51,155 nt of DNA from Haliea sp. (GTDB lineage: Bacteria; Pseudomonadota; Gammaproteobacteria; Pseudomonadales; Halieaceae). Below the pieces are notes generated by a model that ran no database searches, was not told the origin of the DNA, and was given only the letters and a program-made list of their open reading frames with translations. The DNA lies in assembly GCA_024642245.1 (NCBI GenBank), contig JAHEBM010000022.1, positions 1 through 51,155 of the forward strand. Direction: 5' to 3'. Position numbers and translations under genes: made by a program. Of the stretch, positions 37,867 to 48,967 are shown piece by piece (positions within the stretch are counted from its first letter, which is position 1; each line of letters begins with the position of its first letter).

Positions 37867-37899
37867 GTCCAGAAATTCTTTCCCGCACCAGACCATGCG

Positions 37900-37912
37900 G
37901 GTATCATACCGC
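37900..37912 (+). promoter_or_regulatory. Candidate dusB-fis promoter element
   Basis: GGTATCATACC (37900-37910) is a perfect inverted repeat that includes TATCAT, a fair -10, followed by a GC-rich stretch (ACCGCC). The fis promoter of E. coli also has a GC-rich discriminator and is under stringent control. The -35 is weak (TTTCCC near 37880). It lies between a terminator and the dusB ATG at 37948, where a promoter is required. Confidence 0.35.
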
Positions 37913-37947
37913 CTCTTTTCGGCACCCTGGCTTCAAACACTTTCCAC

Positions 37948-38949
37948 ATGCTGCAAATAGGACCCTACAAGCTGCCCAATCGCGTGGCACTGGCCCCTAT
38001 GGCCGGTGTAACCGACCTGCCTTTTCGCCGGCTCTGCGCGCAAATGGGAGCCGGCCTGGTCGTGGCGGAAATGATCAGCAGCAACCCGCTGCTCCGGGAC
38101 TCGCGCAAGACCCTCTGGCGCAGCCGTCACGATGACGAGATCCAGCCCCGCTCCGTACAGATCGCCGGCAACGACCCCGCGGTGATGGCGCAAGCGGCGA
38201 TTTTCAACGTGGACCAGGGCGCGCAGATTATCGACATCAATATGGGCTGCCCTGCCAAGAAAGTGTGCCGGCGTGCCGCCGGATCGGCCCTGTTGGCAGA
38301 CGAGCAGCTGGTAAAGGACATTCTTACTGCCGTGGTCAAGGCGGTTGATGTGCCGGTGACCCTGAAAATCCGCACCGGCTCCACGCCGGATGCCAGGAAC
38401 GGTATCACCATTGCCAGGATAGCCGAGGATGCGGGCATCGCCGCCCTCGCCGTCCACGGCCGCAGCAGGGCCTGCGCCTTCAAGGGGCAGGTGGAGTACG
38501 ACACCATCGCCGCCATCGTCGCCGCCACGCAATTCCCGGTATTCGCCAATGGCGATATCGACTCCCCCGAACGCGCCGCGGCGGTAATCGCCCATACGGG
38601 CGCGGCCGGGGTCATGATAGGCCGGGCCGCCCAGGGCAGGCCCTGGCTGTGCGGGCAGATTGCCGCGCACCTGGCCACGGGCATCACCCCGCCGGAACCC
38701 GGCAAGGTCGAACAGCTCGCGATCATGCACAGGCATGTCGAGGCCCTGCACGAGTTCTACGGCGAGTTCATGGGCGTGCGTATCGCCCGCAAGCACGTGG
38801 GCTGGTACCTGCAGGACAACCCCCATTACCTGCGCCAGCGAACGCTGTTTAACCAGCTGCAACAGGCCTCCGACCAGTTGCATTACCTGCAGGAATTGAC
38901 CGAAACCTGCCCCACACAGAACACTCTGCAAAAGGAACTAGCAGCATGA
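37948..38949 (+). CDS. dusB: tRNA-dihydrouridine synthase B
   Basis: FMN enzyme reducing uridine to dihydrouridine in the tRNA D-loop. The 333-residue protein begins [11 protein letters not shown] and has [34 protein letters not shown] with the catalytic Cys, and the FMN-binding FANGDI and [13 protein letters not shown] blocks. The frame is open far upstream, but residues before 37948 overlap prmA and the terminator. It overlaps fis by ATGA, the usual gammaproteobacterial dusB-fis operon. Confidence 0.96.
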   Translation: MLQIGPYKLPNRVALAPMAGVTDLPFRRLCAQMGAGLVVAEMISSNPLLRDSRKTLWRSRHDDEIQPRSVQIAGNDPAVMAQAAIFNVDQGAQIIDINMGCPAKKVCRRAAGSALLADEQLVKDILTAVVKAVDVPVTLKIRTGSTPDARNGITIARIAEDAGIAALAVHGRSRACAFKGQVEYDTIAAIVAATQFPVFANGDIDSPERAAAVIAHTGAAGVMIGRAAQGRPWLCGQIAAHLATGITPPEPGKVEQLAIMHRHVEALHEFYGEFMGVRIARKHVGWYLQDNPHYLRQRTLFNQLQQASDQLHYLQELTETCPTQNTLQKELAA

Positions 38950-39263
38950 CCAGGGCTGAATCCCTTCACCCACCGATAAGCACCGAAATCGCCGCCAATG
39001 ACGACGCCCGCGACCTCGCACCCGGGCAGAACCTGAGGGAATCCGTCACCATCGCCGTTCGCCACTACCTGAAAGAGCTGGACGGCGAAACATCCGCCGA
39101 TGTCTACCAGATGGTTCTGGCGGAAATCGAGGCCCCCCTGCTCAAGGAGATCATGGCCTATACCCGCAACAACCAGACCAAGGCCTCGATCATGCTGGGC
39201 CTGAATCGCGGCACTCTGCGCAAGAAACTCAAGCAATACAACCTGATCTCATCCAAGGACTAG
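38946..39263 (+). CDS. fis: DNA-binding protein Fis
   Basis: Nucleoid protein that bends DNA and activates stable-RNA promoters. The 105-residue protein has an acidic variable N-terminus, a dimerisation helix region and a C-terminal helix-turn-helix in [20 protein letters not shown], with Arg/Lys residues as in E. coli Fis. Its start overlaps the dusB stop (ATGA). An rRNA promoter, a typical Fis target, lies at the left end of this window. Confidence 0.97.
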   Translation: MTRAESLHPPISTEIAANDDARDLAPGQNLRESVTIAVRHYLKELDGETSADVYQMVLAEIEAPLLKEIMAYTRNNQTKASIMLGLNRGTLRKKLKQYNLISSKD

Positions 39264-39270
39264 CCCCGCC

Positions 39271-40845
39271 ATGACCGAAACCAATCTCGTCAAAGTCCAG
39301 CGCGCGCTGATAAGCGTTTCCGACAAGGCCGGTATCGCCCAGTTCGCCCGCGGACTGCAGTCCCTGGGGATCGCACTGTTATCCACCGGCGGCACCTATC
39401 GGCTGCTGCAGGAAGAGGGCCTGGAGGTCACCGAGGTGGCCGACTATACCGGCTTCCCGGAAATGATGGACGGCCGGGTCAAGACGCTGCACCCCAGGGT
39501 GCACGGCGGCATACTCGCCCGCCGCGGACAGGATGACGCCGTGATGGCCGAGCATGGGATCGAGCCGATCGACATGGTGGTGGTGAACCTCTACCCCTTC
39601 GAAGCCACGGTTGCCAGGCCGGATTGCAGCCTGGAGGACGCCGTGGAAAATATCGATATCGGCGGCCCCACCATGGTCCGGGCGGCCGCGAAAAACCATC
39701 GCCACGTCAACATCGTCGTGAATGCCTCGGACTACGACGCGATCCTCGAGGAGCTGCAGGCAAACGATGGCGCAACCACCCTCGCCACGCGTTTCGACCT
39801 GGCTATCAAGGCCTACGAGCACACCGCGGCCTACGACGGCGCCATCGCAAACCATTTCGGCACCCTGGTGCCCGGGGGCTCCCCGGCCTTTCCGCGCACC
39901 TTCAATACCCAGTTCCACAAGGTGCAGGAAATGCGCTACGGCGAAAACCCCCACCAGCGGGCTGCCTTCTACGTGGAGGCCTGCCCCGCAGAGGCGGGCA
40001 TCGCGACGGCAAAGCAGCTACAGGGCAAGGAACTGTCCTACAACAACGTGGCGGATACCGATGCCGCGCTGGAGTGCGTCAAGAACTTCGCTGAGCCGGC
40101 CTGTGTCATCGTCAAGCACGCCAATCCCTGTGGTGTGGCCGTAGCCACCGATATCGGCAAGGCCTACCAGCTGGCCTTCGCCACCGACCCGGAATCCGCC
40201 TTTGGCGGCATCATCGCTTTCAACCGGGAACTCGATGCCGCCACGGCCCGGGCCATCGTGGACAGCCAGTTTGTCGAGGTCATCATCGCGCCCAGCGCCA
40301 CCGCGGAAGCCGCGGCGGCGGTTGCAGAAAAGAAAAATGTACGCCTGCTGGTCTGCGGCGCCTGGTCCGCACCCGGACCTGCCCTCGACTACAAGCGGGT
40401 GAATGGCGGCCTGCTGGTGCAGGACCGGGACCTGGGCATGGTCAGCGCGGCCGACCTCAGGGTCGTGAGCAAAATCCAGCCCAGCGAACAACAGCTCAAG
40501 GATCTCCTGTTCGCCTGGAAGGTGGCCAAGTTCGTTAAATCCAACGCCATCATTTACGCCGCCAACGGCCAGACTGTCGGCGTCGGCGCCGGCCAGATGA
40601 GTCGCATCAACTCGGCGCGCATCGCCGCCATCAAGGCCGAACATGCGGGGCTGGCGGTGAAGGGCTCGGTCATGGCCTCAGACGCGTTTTTCCCGTTCCG
40701 CGACGGCATCGACAACGCCGGGCAGGCAGGCATCGCCGCGGTCATCCAGCCGGGCGGCTCCATTCGCGACGACGAAGTGATCGCCGCCGCGGATGAGCAT
40801 GGCATGGCGATGGTGTTCACCGGCATGCGCCACTTCAGGCACTAA
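39271..40845 (+). CDS. purH: Bifunctional AICAR transformylase / IMP cyclohydrolase
   Basis: Catalyses the last two steps to IMP in de novo purine synthesis. The 524-residue protein has an N-terminal MGS-like cyclohydrolase domain (about 10-155: [33 protein letters not shown]) and a C-terminal transformylase domain with [22 protein letters not shown] and the [12 protein letters not shown] block near the end. It starts 7 bases after fis and is followed 4 bases later by purD. Confidence 0.98.
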   Translation: MTETNLVKVQRALISVSDKAGIAQFARGLQSLGIALLSTGGTYRLLQEEGLEVTEVADYTGFPEMMDGRVKTLHPRVHGGILARRGQDDAVMAEHGIEPIDMVVVNLYPFEATVARPDCSLEDAVENIDIGGPTMVRAAAKNHRHVNIVVNASDYDAILEELQANDGATTLATRFDLAIKAYEHTAAYDGAIANHFGTLVPGGSPAFPRTFNTQFHKVQEMRYGENPHQRAAFYVEACPAEAGIATAKQLQGKELSYNNVADTDAALECVKNFAEPACVIVKHANPCGVAVATDIGKAYQLAFATDPESAFGGIIAFNRELDAATARAIVDSQFVEVIIAPSATAEAAAAVAEKKNVRLLVCGAWSAPGPALDYKRVNGGLLVQDRDLGMVSAADLRVVSKIQPSEQQLKDLLFAWKVAKFVKSNAIIYAANGQTVGVGAGQMSRINSARIAAIKAEHAGLAVKGSVMASDAFFPFRDGIDNAGQAGIAAVIQPGGSIRDDEVIAAADEHGMAMVFTGMRHFRH

Positions 40846-40849
40846 GCAG

Positions 40850-42142
<1,293 letters not shown>

Positions 42143-42161
42143 CTCGCCACGGGAGTCCCTG

Positions 42162-42806
42162 ATGCGCAAACGTCGACTGTCCCTGTTCGATCGCCTGATT
42201 ACCGAGGCGGATGCGGTGATGCGCACCATCACCAATAGCGGTCACACGGCGGCACGTCCCTCGCCCTCGGAAGGTCATGTCGATTCCAAACTGTCGGACA
42301 AGGAGCGCCGGCACGTGGCCGGGCTGATGCGGGTAAACCATACCGGCGAGGTCTGCGCCCAGGCCCTCTACCAGGGGCAGGCACTCACTGCCAAACTACC
42401 CACGGTGCGCCGGGAGATGGAACAGGCCGCAACCGAGGAAGTGGATCACCTGGTGTGGTGCGAGCAACGCCTGCGCGAGCTGGACAGCCGGCCCAGCGCC
42501 CTCAACCCGGCCTGGTACGGGCTGTCTTTCGCCCTGGGCGCGGTCGCCGGCGCCATCAGTGACAAGGTCAGCCTGGGTTTTGTGGCCGCCACCGAGGAGC
42601 GGGTGTGCAGTCACCTGCGCGATCACCTCAAATCGCTGCCCGAGGACGACCGCAAGTCCCGGCTGATACTGCAGAAGATGCTGGAAGACGAGCAACGCCA
42701 CGGTGACAAGGCACTGCAGGCCGGCGGCACGGATTTCCCCCGCCCGGTGAAGGACGCCATGACGGTGGTATCAAAGGTAATGACCGGCAGCAGCTACCGG
42801 ATCTGA
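42162..42806 (+). CDS. coq7: 2-polyprenyl-3-methyl-6-methoxy-1,4-benzoquinone monooxygenase
   Basis: Di-iron hydroxylase in ubiquinone synthesis (COQ7/CAT5 type, replacing UbiF). The 214-residue protein carries the iron-ligand set: [38 protein letters not shown] and [22 protein letters not shown] precedes the ATG. It starts 19 bases after purD and converges on the OsmC-like gene. Presence of Coq7 indicates aerobic ubiquinone synthesis. Confidence 0.96.
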   Translation: MRKRRLSLFDRLITEADAVMRTITNSGHTAARPSPSEGHVDSKLSDKERRHVAGLMRVNHTGEVCAQALYQGQALTAKLPTVRREMEQAATEEVDHLVWCEQRLRELDSRPSALNPAWYGLSFALGAVAGAISDKVSLGFVAATEERVCSHLRDHLKSLPEDDRKSRLILQKMLEDEQRHGDKALQAGGTDFPRPVKDAMTVVSKVMTGSSYRI

Positions 42807-42838
42807 CCGCAAACCCCCGCCTGTGATTCTGCCAAAGG

Positions 42839-43270
42839 CTATCGTCCCGGCTCAAACTCCACCACTTCATAAGTGTGGCTGATCTCGACCCCGGCCGCCC
42901 CCAGCATGATCGACGCGGAACAGTATTTCTCGGCCGATAATTCCACCGCACGCTTGACCTGGCTGTCCTTGAGACCCACGCCCGTTACCACGAAATGCAT
43001 GGCGATACGGGTGAACACCGCGGGTACGGCGTCGGCCCGCTCGGCATCCAGCTCCACCCGGCAGTCCACCACCTGCTGGCGCGACTTCCTGAGCATGCTC
43101 AGCACGTCATAGCTGGCGCAGCCGCCGGTGCCCAGCAGCAGCATCTCCATGGGCCTGGGGCCGAGGTTACGCCCGCCGAGGTCCTCGGGACCGTCCATCA
43201 CTACACTGTGTCCACTGCCGGATTCGCCCGCGAACATGGCGCCATCCACCCACTTTACCGTCGCTTTCAT
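42839..43270 (-). CDS. OsmC family protein, YhfA-like
   Basis: The 143-residue protein has the two peroxidatic-type cysteines of the OsmC/Ohr superfamily (GTGGCASYDV and AEKYCSASIM), but it belongs to the YhfA-like branch found beside crp, whose substrate is not established. GCCCAG-poor, no strong ribosome site is seen before the ATG at 43270 beyond CAGGGGCAG. It is divergent from crp, an old neighbourhood shared with Pseudomonas and E. coli. Confidence 0.9.
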   Translation of the reverse strand: MKATVKWVDGAMFAGESGSGHSVVMDGPEDLGGRNLGPRPMEMLLLGTGGCASYDVLSMLRKSRQQVVDCRVELDAERADAVPAVFTRIAMHFVVTGVGLKDSQVKRAVELSAEKYCSASIMLGAAGVEISHTYEVVEFEPGR

Positions 43271-43339
43271 CTGCCCCTGGCTCCTGCAAAAAATCAGCCG
43301 GGCAGCTTAGCACACGCGCCCGTATTTTACTTGGCCGCC

Positions 43340-43354
43340 GAGTGGGCTACACTC
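43340..43354. promoter_or_regulatory. Inverted repeat over likely crp -10 region
   Basis: GAGTG-GGCTA-CACTC has perfect 5-bp arms and contains TACACT (43348-43353), a fair -10 element for crp. A weak -35 (TTTTAC, 43325-43330) lies 17 bases upstream. The repeat does not match the CRP site TGTGA-N6-TCACA, so autoregulation by CRP cannot be claimed from it. Confidence 0.3.
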
Positions 43355-43388
43355 CTGTCCAGACACTTGGCCTGACAGGGAGAATAGG

Positions 43389-44033
43389 GTGGTAAAACCG
43401 CAGATAATCAAGGCACTGCCGAACGTGGAAAACTTCCTGAGACACTGCCAGCGCAAGGACTACAAGGCCAAGAGCAGTGTTCTGAAACAGGGTGATGCGA
43501 GCAACTCTTTGTACCTCATCCTGGAAGGCTCCGTCTCGGTCATGGTGGAGGACGAATCCGACCCGGGCCACCTGATGGTGGTGGCTTACCTGAACCCCGG
43601 CGACTTCGTGGGTGAAATGGGGCTGTTCGACGACGAGATCCCGGTGCGCAGCGCCATGGTCGTGGCCAAGACCCAGTGTGAAGTGGCGGAAATATCCTAC
43701 GAACGCTTTCACCAGATCCGCGGCCAGTTCCCGGATATCCTGTACGCCATCTCCCGCCAGATCAGCACCCGCCTGCGACTGACAACCCGCAAACTCACGG
43801 ATCTCGCCTTCGTGGACGTGTCCGGTCGCATTGCCCACACGCTGTTGGACCTGTGCAAGGAACCCGATGCCATGACCCACCCCGACGGCATGCAGATCAA
43901 GGTCACCCGGCAGGAGCTGGGCAAGATCGTGGGCTGCTCCAGGGAAATGGCAGGGCGCGTACTCAAGACGCTGGAAGAAAACGGCCTGGTGTCAGTGGCC
44001 GGCAAAACGATGGTGGTTTACGGCACCCGCTAG
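43389..44033 (+). CDS. crp: cAMP receptor protein (Crp/Vfr)
   Basis: Global transcription regulator responding to cAMP. The 214-residue protein starts at GTG 43389, preceded by GGGAG. The cyclic-nucleotide pocket reads GEMGLFDDEIPVRSAMVVA, retaining the Glu and the Arg-Ser pair. The C-terminal helix-turn-helix is TRQELGKIVGCSREMAGRVL, with the Arg, Glu and Arg of the DNA-contacting helix as in E. coli CRP. It is divergent from the OsmC-like gene and convergent with trpC. Confidence 0.96.
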   Translation: MVKPQIIKALPNVENFLRHCQRKDYKAKSSVLKQGDASNSLYLILEGSVSVMVEDESDPGHLMVVAYLNPGDFVGEMGLFDDEIPVRSAMVVAKTQCEVAEISYERFHQIRGQFPDILYAISRQISTRLRLTTRKLTDLAFVDVSGRIAHTLLDLCKEPDAMTHPDGMQIKVTRQELGKIVGCSREMAGRVLKTLEENGLVSVAGKTMVVYGTR

Positions 44034-44063
44034 GAAGACCGGGGCGCCATATTGGCAAAGTGC

Positions 44064-44867
44064 CTAGGCGAAAAACAGTTCCCGCAACTTTTCACCCGGC
44101 TCCGGCGCGAGCATGAATGCCTCCCCCACCAGGAAGCTGTAGACCTGGTGGTTGCGCATGAGGGCGACGTCCTCGGCGGTATGAATGCCGCTTTCGGTGA
44201 CCACCAGCCTGTCCGCCGGGACATAGGGCAGTAATTCCAGGGTCGTCTCCAGCCGCGTATCAAATGTGTGCAGGTCCCGGTTGTTGACGCCAATCAACGG
44301 CGTATCCAACTCCAGTGCCCGATCCAGCTCCGCACGGTCATGCACTTCTACCAGCACATCCAGGCCAGCCTCCATCGCGGTGCGGGCCAGCTCGTGCATC
44401 TGGTCATCCTCGAGCGCCGCGACGATCAACAGGATGGCATCGGCGCCGATGGCGCGGGCCTCGACGACCTGGTAGGGATCCACCGTAAAATCCTTGCGCA
44501 GCACCGGCAGGCCGCAGGCATCCCGCGCCTGCTGCAAATACATATCCGCACCCTGGAAAAAATCGATATCCGTGAGCACCGAAAGGCAACTCGCCCCGCC
44601 GGCCTGGTAGCTGGCCGCGATGGCCGCCGGCTGGAAGTCCGCACGGATCACCCCCTTGCTGGGCGACGCCTTCTTTACCTCGGCAATGACCGCGGGCTCC
44701 GCCGCGGCGACCCGCGCCTGCAGCGCCCGCGAGAAGCCGCGGGCGGGCGACTGCCCGGCGATGCGCTGCTCGAGGCTGCCCAGGGAATCCCGCTTGCGCC
44801 GGGCGGCGACCTCCTCGCGCTTGCGCTGGAGTATCTTGCGGAGAATCGTGGGGGCTTTGCGGGCCAT
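44064..44867 (-). CDS. trpC: Indole-3-glycerol phosphate synthase
   Basis: Ring-closing decarboxylation step of tryptophan synthesis. The 267-residue TIM-barrel protein has [36 protein letters not shown] and [12 protein letters not shown], the phosphate- and substrate-binding blocks. It is monofunctional (no TrpF domain). It lies 4 bases after trpD and is the last gene of the trpEGDC operon in this window. Confidence 0.97.
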   Translation of the reverse strand: MARKAPTILRKILQRKREEVAARRKRDSLGSLEQRIAGQSPARGFSRALQARVAAAEPAVIAEVKKASPSKGVIRADFQPAAIAASYQAGGASCLSVLTDIDFFQGADMYLQQARDACGLPVLRKDFTVDPYQVVEARAIGADAILLIVAALEDDQMHELARTAMEAGLDVLVEVHDRAELDRALELDTPLIGVNNRDLHTFDTRLETTLELLPYVPADRLVVTESGIHTAEDVALMRNHQVYSFLVGEAFMLAPEPGEKLRELFFA

Positions 44868-44871
44868 CGCT

Positions 44872-45915
44872 TTAATCCGCCTTCCCGCGCATCAGGCGGG
44901 TAAAATCGATGAACTGCCGCAGCTTTTCCGCTGCCTGGCCAGTGGCGATGACGTCGTCCGCCATGGCCACGCCATCGGCCAGGGTCGCCGCGATACCGCT
45001 GACATAAATCGTGGCGCCACCGTTCAGGGTCAGCATGGCAGCGGCCTTGCGTGAGGCCGGGTCATCCGCGCCGGCCAGCGCACTGCGAATCAACCTGGCC
45101 GATGCAGCGGCGCTGTCTACCACCAGGCCATCCAGGTCCTGCCGCTGCAGCCGGAACTCCTCCGGGGTGATGTGATAACTGCTGATGTCACCGTCGCGCA
45201 GTTCAGCCACCAGCGTACCGGCGGCGATTGAAATTTCATCCAGGCCGTCATCCGAATGCACCACCATGGCGTGCACCGAGCCCAGCGCCTTGAGCACCTC
45301 GGCCATCGGCAGGCACAGGTCGGCAGAATAAACGCCGATAACCTGCCGCCTGACGTGGGCCGGGTTGGTCAGGGGGCCGAGAATATTGAACAGCGTGCGC
45401 ATGCCCAGCTCCCTGCGCGGGCCAATCGCATGACGCATGGCGCTGTGATGGGCGGGCGCAAACATGAACCCCACGCCCACTTCATTTATTGCGCGGGCCA
45501 CCTGGTCCGGGCTCAGGTCCAGGGGCACGCCGAGGTGTTCCAGCACGTCAGAGCTGCCGCTGCTGCTCGAAACCGAGCGATTGCCGTGCTTGGCAACCCT
45601 GCCACCGGCTGCCGCCACCACAAAACTGGCCGCGGTGGACACGTTGAAAAGGTTGGCGCCGTCACCACCGGTCCCGACCAGGTCAACCAGGTGATCGCCT
45701 TCCACAGTGACCGGGGTGGCGAGCTCGCGCATGACCTGGGCCGCCCCGGCGATTTCGCCGGTGGTCTCCCCTTTCATGCGCAGCGCCACCAGCAGGCCGC
45801 CAATCTGGGCGTCAGTGGCATCGCCGGACATGACCTGGGTCATCACCGACGCCATCTCTTCCCGGCCCAGGTCCTCGCCGGCCACTACCCGGGCCAGGGC
45901 ATCCTGCATCTTCAT
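44872..45915 (-). CDS. trpD: Anthranilate phosphoribosyltransferase
   Basis: Adds phosphoribose to anthranilate. The 347-residue protein has the PRPP-binding motif [15 protein letters not shown], the [18 protein letters not shown] block and [11 protein letters not shown]. It is separated by 11 bases from trpG and by 4 from trpC. It is not fused to TrpG, unlike the enterobacterial form. Confidence 0.97.
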   Translation of the reverse strand: MKMQDALARVVAGEDLGREEMASVMTQVMSGDATDAQIGGLLVALRMKGETTGEIAGAAQVMRELATPVTVEGDHLVDLVGTGGDGANLFNVSTAASFVVAAAGGRVAKHGNRSVSSSSGSSDVLEHLGVPLDLSPDQVARAINEVGVGFMFAPAHHSAMRHAIGPRRELGMRTLFNILGPLTNPAHVRRQVIGVYSADLCLPMAEVLKALGSVHAMVVHSDDGLDEISIAAGTLVAELRDGDISSYHITPEEFRLQRQDLDGLVVDSAAASARLIRSALAGADDPASRKAAAMLTLNGGATIYVSGIAATLADGVAMADDVIATGQAAEKLRQFIDFTRLMRGKAD

Positions 45916-45926
45916 CGTGCTACTCC

Positions 45927-46505
45927 CTATTGCTCCAGGAAATTGCGCAGCAGGTCGTGCCCGTGCGCGGTCAGGATTGATTCGGGATGGAATTGAACCC
46001 CCTCAACAGCCAGCTCCCGGTGACGCAGGCCCATAATCTCGTCCATGTCACCCGACTCGGTCTGGGTCCAGGCGGTAATCTCCAGGCAGGCGGGAAGGCT
46101 CTCTTTCTCCACCACGAGGGAGTGATAGCGGGTGGCCTCGAAAGGCTCGCTCAGGCCACGGAAAACGCCCTCACCCCGGTGGTGTATGGCGGAGGTTTTG
46201 CCATGCATCACCTTGCGCGCACGCACCACCTTGCCGCCGAACACCTGGCCGATACTCTGGTGGCCGAGGCAAATCCCCAGAATGGGAACCACCCCGGCAT
46301 AGGCCTCGATCACCGCCATGGAAATACCCGCCTCGTTGGGCGTGCACGGACCCGGGGATATCACGATCTGTTCAGGCGCCAGCGCCTTGATGTCGCTCAC
46401 GGCAATCTCGTCGTTGCGCACCACCTGCACCTCTACACCCAGCTCGCCCAGGTACTGCACCACGTTGTAGGTAAAGGAGTCGTAGTTATCGATCATCAGC
46501 AGCAT
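45927..46505 (-). CDS. trpG: Anthranilate synthase component II (glutamine amidotransferase)
   Basis: Supplies ammonia from glutamine to TrpE. The 192-residue class I amidotransferase has the opening [19 protein letters not shown], the nucleophile Cys in [15 protein letters not shown] and the His/Glu pair in [11 protein letters not shown]. The ATG at 46505 is preceded by GGGGGACAC and overlaps the trpE stop by 10 bases, so the two subunits are translationally coupled. The longer upstream frame is inside trpE. Confidence 0.97.
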   Translation of the reverse strand: MLLMIDNYDSFTYNVVQYLGELGVEVQVVRNDEIAVSDIKALAPEQIVISPGPCTPNEAGISMAVIEAYAGVVPILGICLGHQSIGQVFGGKVVRARKVMHGKTSAIHHRGEGVFRGLSEPFEATRYHSLVVEKESLPACLEITAWTQTESGDMDEIMGLRHRELAVEGVQFHPESILTAHGHDLLRNFLEQ

Positions 46506-47992
46506 GATGTGTCCCCCTTCGCCAGCGCCATGGAAGCCGCGCGGAACACTGCCCGCGCCTTGTTCTGCGTTTCCTTCCACTCCAACCGCGGGACGGAATC
46601 AGCCACCACACCGCCGCCGGCCTGGACATAAAGCCGCCCGTCCTTGATCACCGCTGTGCGAATGGCTATGGCTGTATCCATATCGCCAGCCCAGGAAATG
46701 TAACCCACTGCACCGCCGTAAACCCCGCGTTTCACGGGCTCCAGTTCATCGATGATTTCCATGGCGCGGATCTTGGGCGCCCCGCTGAGGGTGCCGGCCG
46801 GTAACGTCGCCCGCAACACATCGATGGCGGTTTTGCCCGCTTTCAGTTTGCCGGTGACATTGGACACGATGTGCATGACATGGGAGTAGCGCTCTACCAC
46901 CATTTTATCGGACAGCCTGACCGAGCCGGTCTCGGCTATGCGACCCACGTCATTGCGCCCCAGATCGATCAACATCAGGTGTTCGGCGATCTCTTTCGGG
47001 TCCGCCAGCAACTCGGCTTCAAGCTCGGCGTCTTCCGCCTCGGTGTGACCACGGCGGCGGGTACCGGCGATGGGGCGCACCGTGACCAGGCCATGCTCCA
47101 GCCGCGCCAGGATCTCGGGGGATGAGCCGACGATATGGAAGTCCTCAAGGTCCAGGAAATACATATACGGCGAGGGGTTCAGGTTGCGCAGCGCACGGTA
47201 GAGGTTCAGCGGCGGTGCCCCGAAGGGAATGCTCATACGCCGGGACGGCACTACCTGCATCACATCCCCCGCCAGCACATATTCCTTCACCCGCTCAACC
47301 GCGGCCTCGTACTGCGCCTGGGTGAAGTCGGACTCGGCCTGCTGCTCCAGGGTCGCGCTGTCCGCGGCCCCCAGCACCACCTCGGGCAGGGGCGCCATGG
47401 ATTCGGGCAGGCGCGCCACCAACGCCTGCAGGCGCTGCTGCGCCAGGGCCAGGGCATTGTCCACGGCGGGGTCGGCATTGACCACCAGGCGAATGGTGCC
47501 GGCGAGGTTGTCAAACACCAACACCTCCTCCGACACCATCAACAGGATGTCAGGTGTACCCAATCGATCGGGAGGCACGGAGGCAGCGAGTCGCGGCTCC
47601 ACGAACCGCACGGTGTCATAGGCGAAATAACCCACCAGCCCGCCGTGAAAAACCGGCAGGCCCTCCCGCGGCGCCGTGCGATAGCGGTGCTGGAACTCCT
47701 CGGCAAAGGCCAGCGGGTCCTGCACTTCCAGGCTTTCCGACAGGGTGCCATCCACCCAGACCTGGGCCTGGTGGCCGAAGACTTTCAGCACCGTTGAACA
47801 GGGCAGCCCGATAATGGAGTAGCGGCCCCATTTTTCGCCACCCTGTACAGACTCGAAGAAATACGAGTAAGGGCCTTCCGCCAGCTTGCGGTAGCTGCTG
47901 ATAGGGGTTTCCAGGTCGGCCAGCACTTCTGTACTGACAGGAATACGGTTGTAGCCTTGTGCTGCCAAAGCAGCAAAATCTTGCTGATTCAT
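46496..47992 (-). CDS. trpE: Anthranilate synthase component I
   Basis: Makes anthranilate from chorismate. The 498-residue protein has the feedback region [20 protein letters not shown], where LLES-type residues bind tryptophan, and the catalytic core with [27 protein letters not shown] and [14 protein letters not shown]. The start follows CTCCGAGGATATCCC. It heads trpE-G-D-C and lies behind a Trp-containing leader peptide. Confidence 0.98.
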   Translation of the reverse strand: MNQQDFAALAAQGYNRIPVSTEVLADLETPISSYRKLAEGPYSYFFESVQGGEKWGRYSIIGLPCSTVLKVFGHQAQVWVDGTLSESLEVQDPLAFAEEFQHRYRTAPREGLPVFHGGLVGYFAYDTVRFVEPRLAASVPPDRLGTPDILLMVSEEVLVFDNLAGTIRLVVNADPAVDNALALAQQRLQALVARLPESMAPLPEVVLGAADSATLEQQAESDFTQAQYEAAVERVKEYVLAGDVMQVVPSRRMSIPFGAPPLNLYRALRNLNPSPYMYFLDLEDFHIVGSSPEILARLEHGLVTVRPIAGTRRRGHTEAEDAELEAELLADPKEIAEHLMLIDLGRNDVGRIAETGSVRLSDKMVVERYSHVMHIVSNVTGKLKAGKTAIDVLRATLPAGTLSGAPKIRAMEIIDELEPVKRGVYGGAVGYISWAGDMDTAIAIRTAVIKDGRLYVQAGGGVVADSVPRLEWKETQNKARAVFRAASMALAKGDTSCC

Positions 47993-48040
47993 GGGATATC
48001 CTCGGAGTGTAAACGTGCGTAATCGGGTCGCGGCAAAGCC

Positions 48041-48057
48041 CTGGCTACCATCGCCAG
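48041..48057 (-). promoter_or_regulatory. Hairpin over the Trp codons of the trp leader
   Basis: On the minus strand CTGGC-GATGGTA-GCCAG forms a 5-bp stem whose arms cover the two TGG codons and the region just past the stop codon of the leader peptide, as a pause (1:2) hairpin would. I cannot find a classic terminator with a U-run between it and trpE, so the mechanism of attenuation, if any, remains open. Confidence 0.45.
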
Positions 48058-48113
48058 CAGGTGACCTCGCGCATCGAGAGCAATTCGATGCTGTTACGCT
48101 TTGCTGTTAGCAC
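48045..48113 (-). CDS. trpL: Trp operon leader peptide
   Basis: A 22-codon reading frame starts at GTG (48113) with GGAG at ideal spacing (48123-48120) and ends [13 protein letters not shown], so two Trp codons lie directly before the TAG. It sits about 50 bases upstream of trpE and about 20 bases downstream of a good promoter. Pseudomonas putida trpE is known to be controlled by attenuation, which supports this reading. It is too short for routine gene calling. The ATG at 48074 inside a GCATCGA/TCGATGC hairpin is an alternative, but has no ribosome site. Confidence 0.72.
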   Translation of the reverse strand: MLTAKRNSIELLSMREVTCWRW

Positions 48114-48141
48114 AGCATTCTCCAGGAATCGGGGAGGGGCT

Positions 48142-48169
48142 ATTGTACATGGCCGCTAACGCTTGGCAA
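48142..48169 (-). promoter_or_regulatory. Promoter of the trpEGDC operon
   Basis: On the minus strand TTGCCA (48169-48164) and TACAAT (48147-48142) are separated by 16 bases, each matching the sigma-70 consensus at five of six positions. Transcription would start near 48135, about 20 bases before the leader peptide start codon. The promoter begins immediately after the rpe stop. I cannot identify a TrpR-type operator. Confidence 0.6.
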
Positions 48170-48177
48170 ACCATGCC

Positions 48178-48846
48178 TCAGGCCGAGGCCAACTCGGCCC
48201 TCATCTGGTCAATGACTTCTTTGTAGTCCGGCTGGTTGAATATAGCCGAGCCCGCAACAAAGGTATCCGCCCCGGCGGCGGCGATCTGGGCGATATTTTT
48301 CGGGGTGACGCCACCGTCGATTTCGAGGCGGATATCCCGGCCCGAGGCGTCGATCAGGGCCCGTGCCTCCCGCAGCTTGTCCAGGGTTGCCGGAATAAAG
48401 GACTGGCCACCAAACCCGGGATTCACCGACATCAACAGCACCATATCCACCTTGTCGAGCACGTACTTCAAGGCATCCAGGCCCAGGTGGGGGTTGAACA
48501 CCAGGCCGGACTTGCAGCCCGCGTCACGGATCATCTGCAGGGAGCGATCCACGTGGGTAGAGGCGTCGGGATGAAAGGTGATGTAACTGGCGCCGGCCGC
48601 GGCGAAATCCCCTATCAGCTGGTCCACCGGGCTCACCATCAGGTGCACATCGATCGGTGCGGTGACCCCGTGCTTGCGCAGGGCGCTGCAAACCATCGGC
48701 CCGATAGTCAGGTTCGGCACGTAGTGATTATCCATCACGTCGAAGTGAACGATATCGGCACCGGCTGCCAGCACCGCATCCACCTCTTCGCCGAGGCGTG
48801 CGAAGTTGGCGGAAAGAATGGAAGGGGCAATGAGGTAATCGGCCAT
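48178..48846 (-). CDS. rpe: Ribulose-phosphate 3-epimerase
   Basis: Interconverts ribulose-5-phosphate and xylulose-5-phosphate in the pentose phosphate pathway. The 222-residue TIM-barrel protein has [35 protein letters not shown] with metal-binding His and Asp, [13 protein letters not shown] and [12 protein letters not shown]. In Pseudomonas a phosphoglycolate phosphatase gene separates rpe from trpE; here it is absent and the trp promoter follows directly. Confidence 0.97.
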   Translation of the reverse strand: MADYLIAPSILSANFARLGEEVDAVLAAGADIVHFDVMDNHYVPNLTIGPMVCSALRKHGVTAPIDVHLMVSPVDQLIGDFAAAGASYITFHPDASTHVDRSLQMIRDAGCKSGLVFNPHLGLDALKYVLDKVDMVLLMSVNPGFGGQSFIPATLDKLREARALIDASGRDIRLEIDGGVTPKNIAQIAAAGADTFVAGSAIFNQPDYKEVIDQMRAELASA

Positions 48847-48967
48847 GATGGGCTCCGGGGTAAAGGTGCCGGCTATTCTACCGGCTTAAACAGCTGCTGA
48901 AAAAGTTTCTGGCGGAAATGGCGCACGTCCGCGCAACGGGGCCGGCGCCGACCCGGATAGGACGGTC

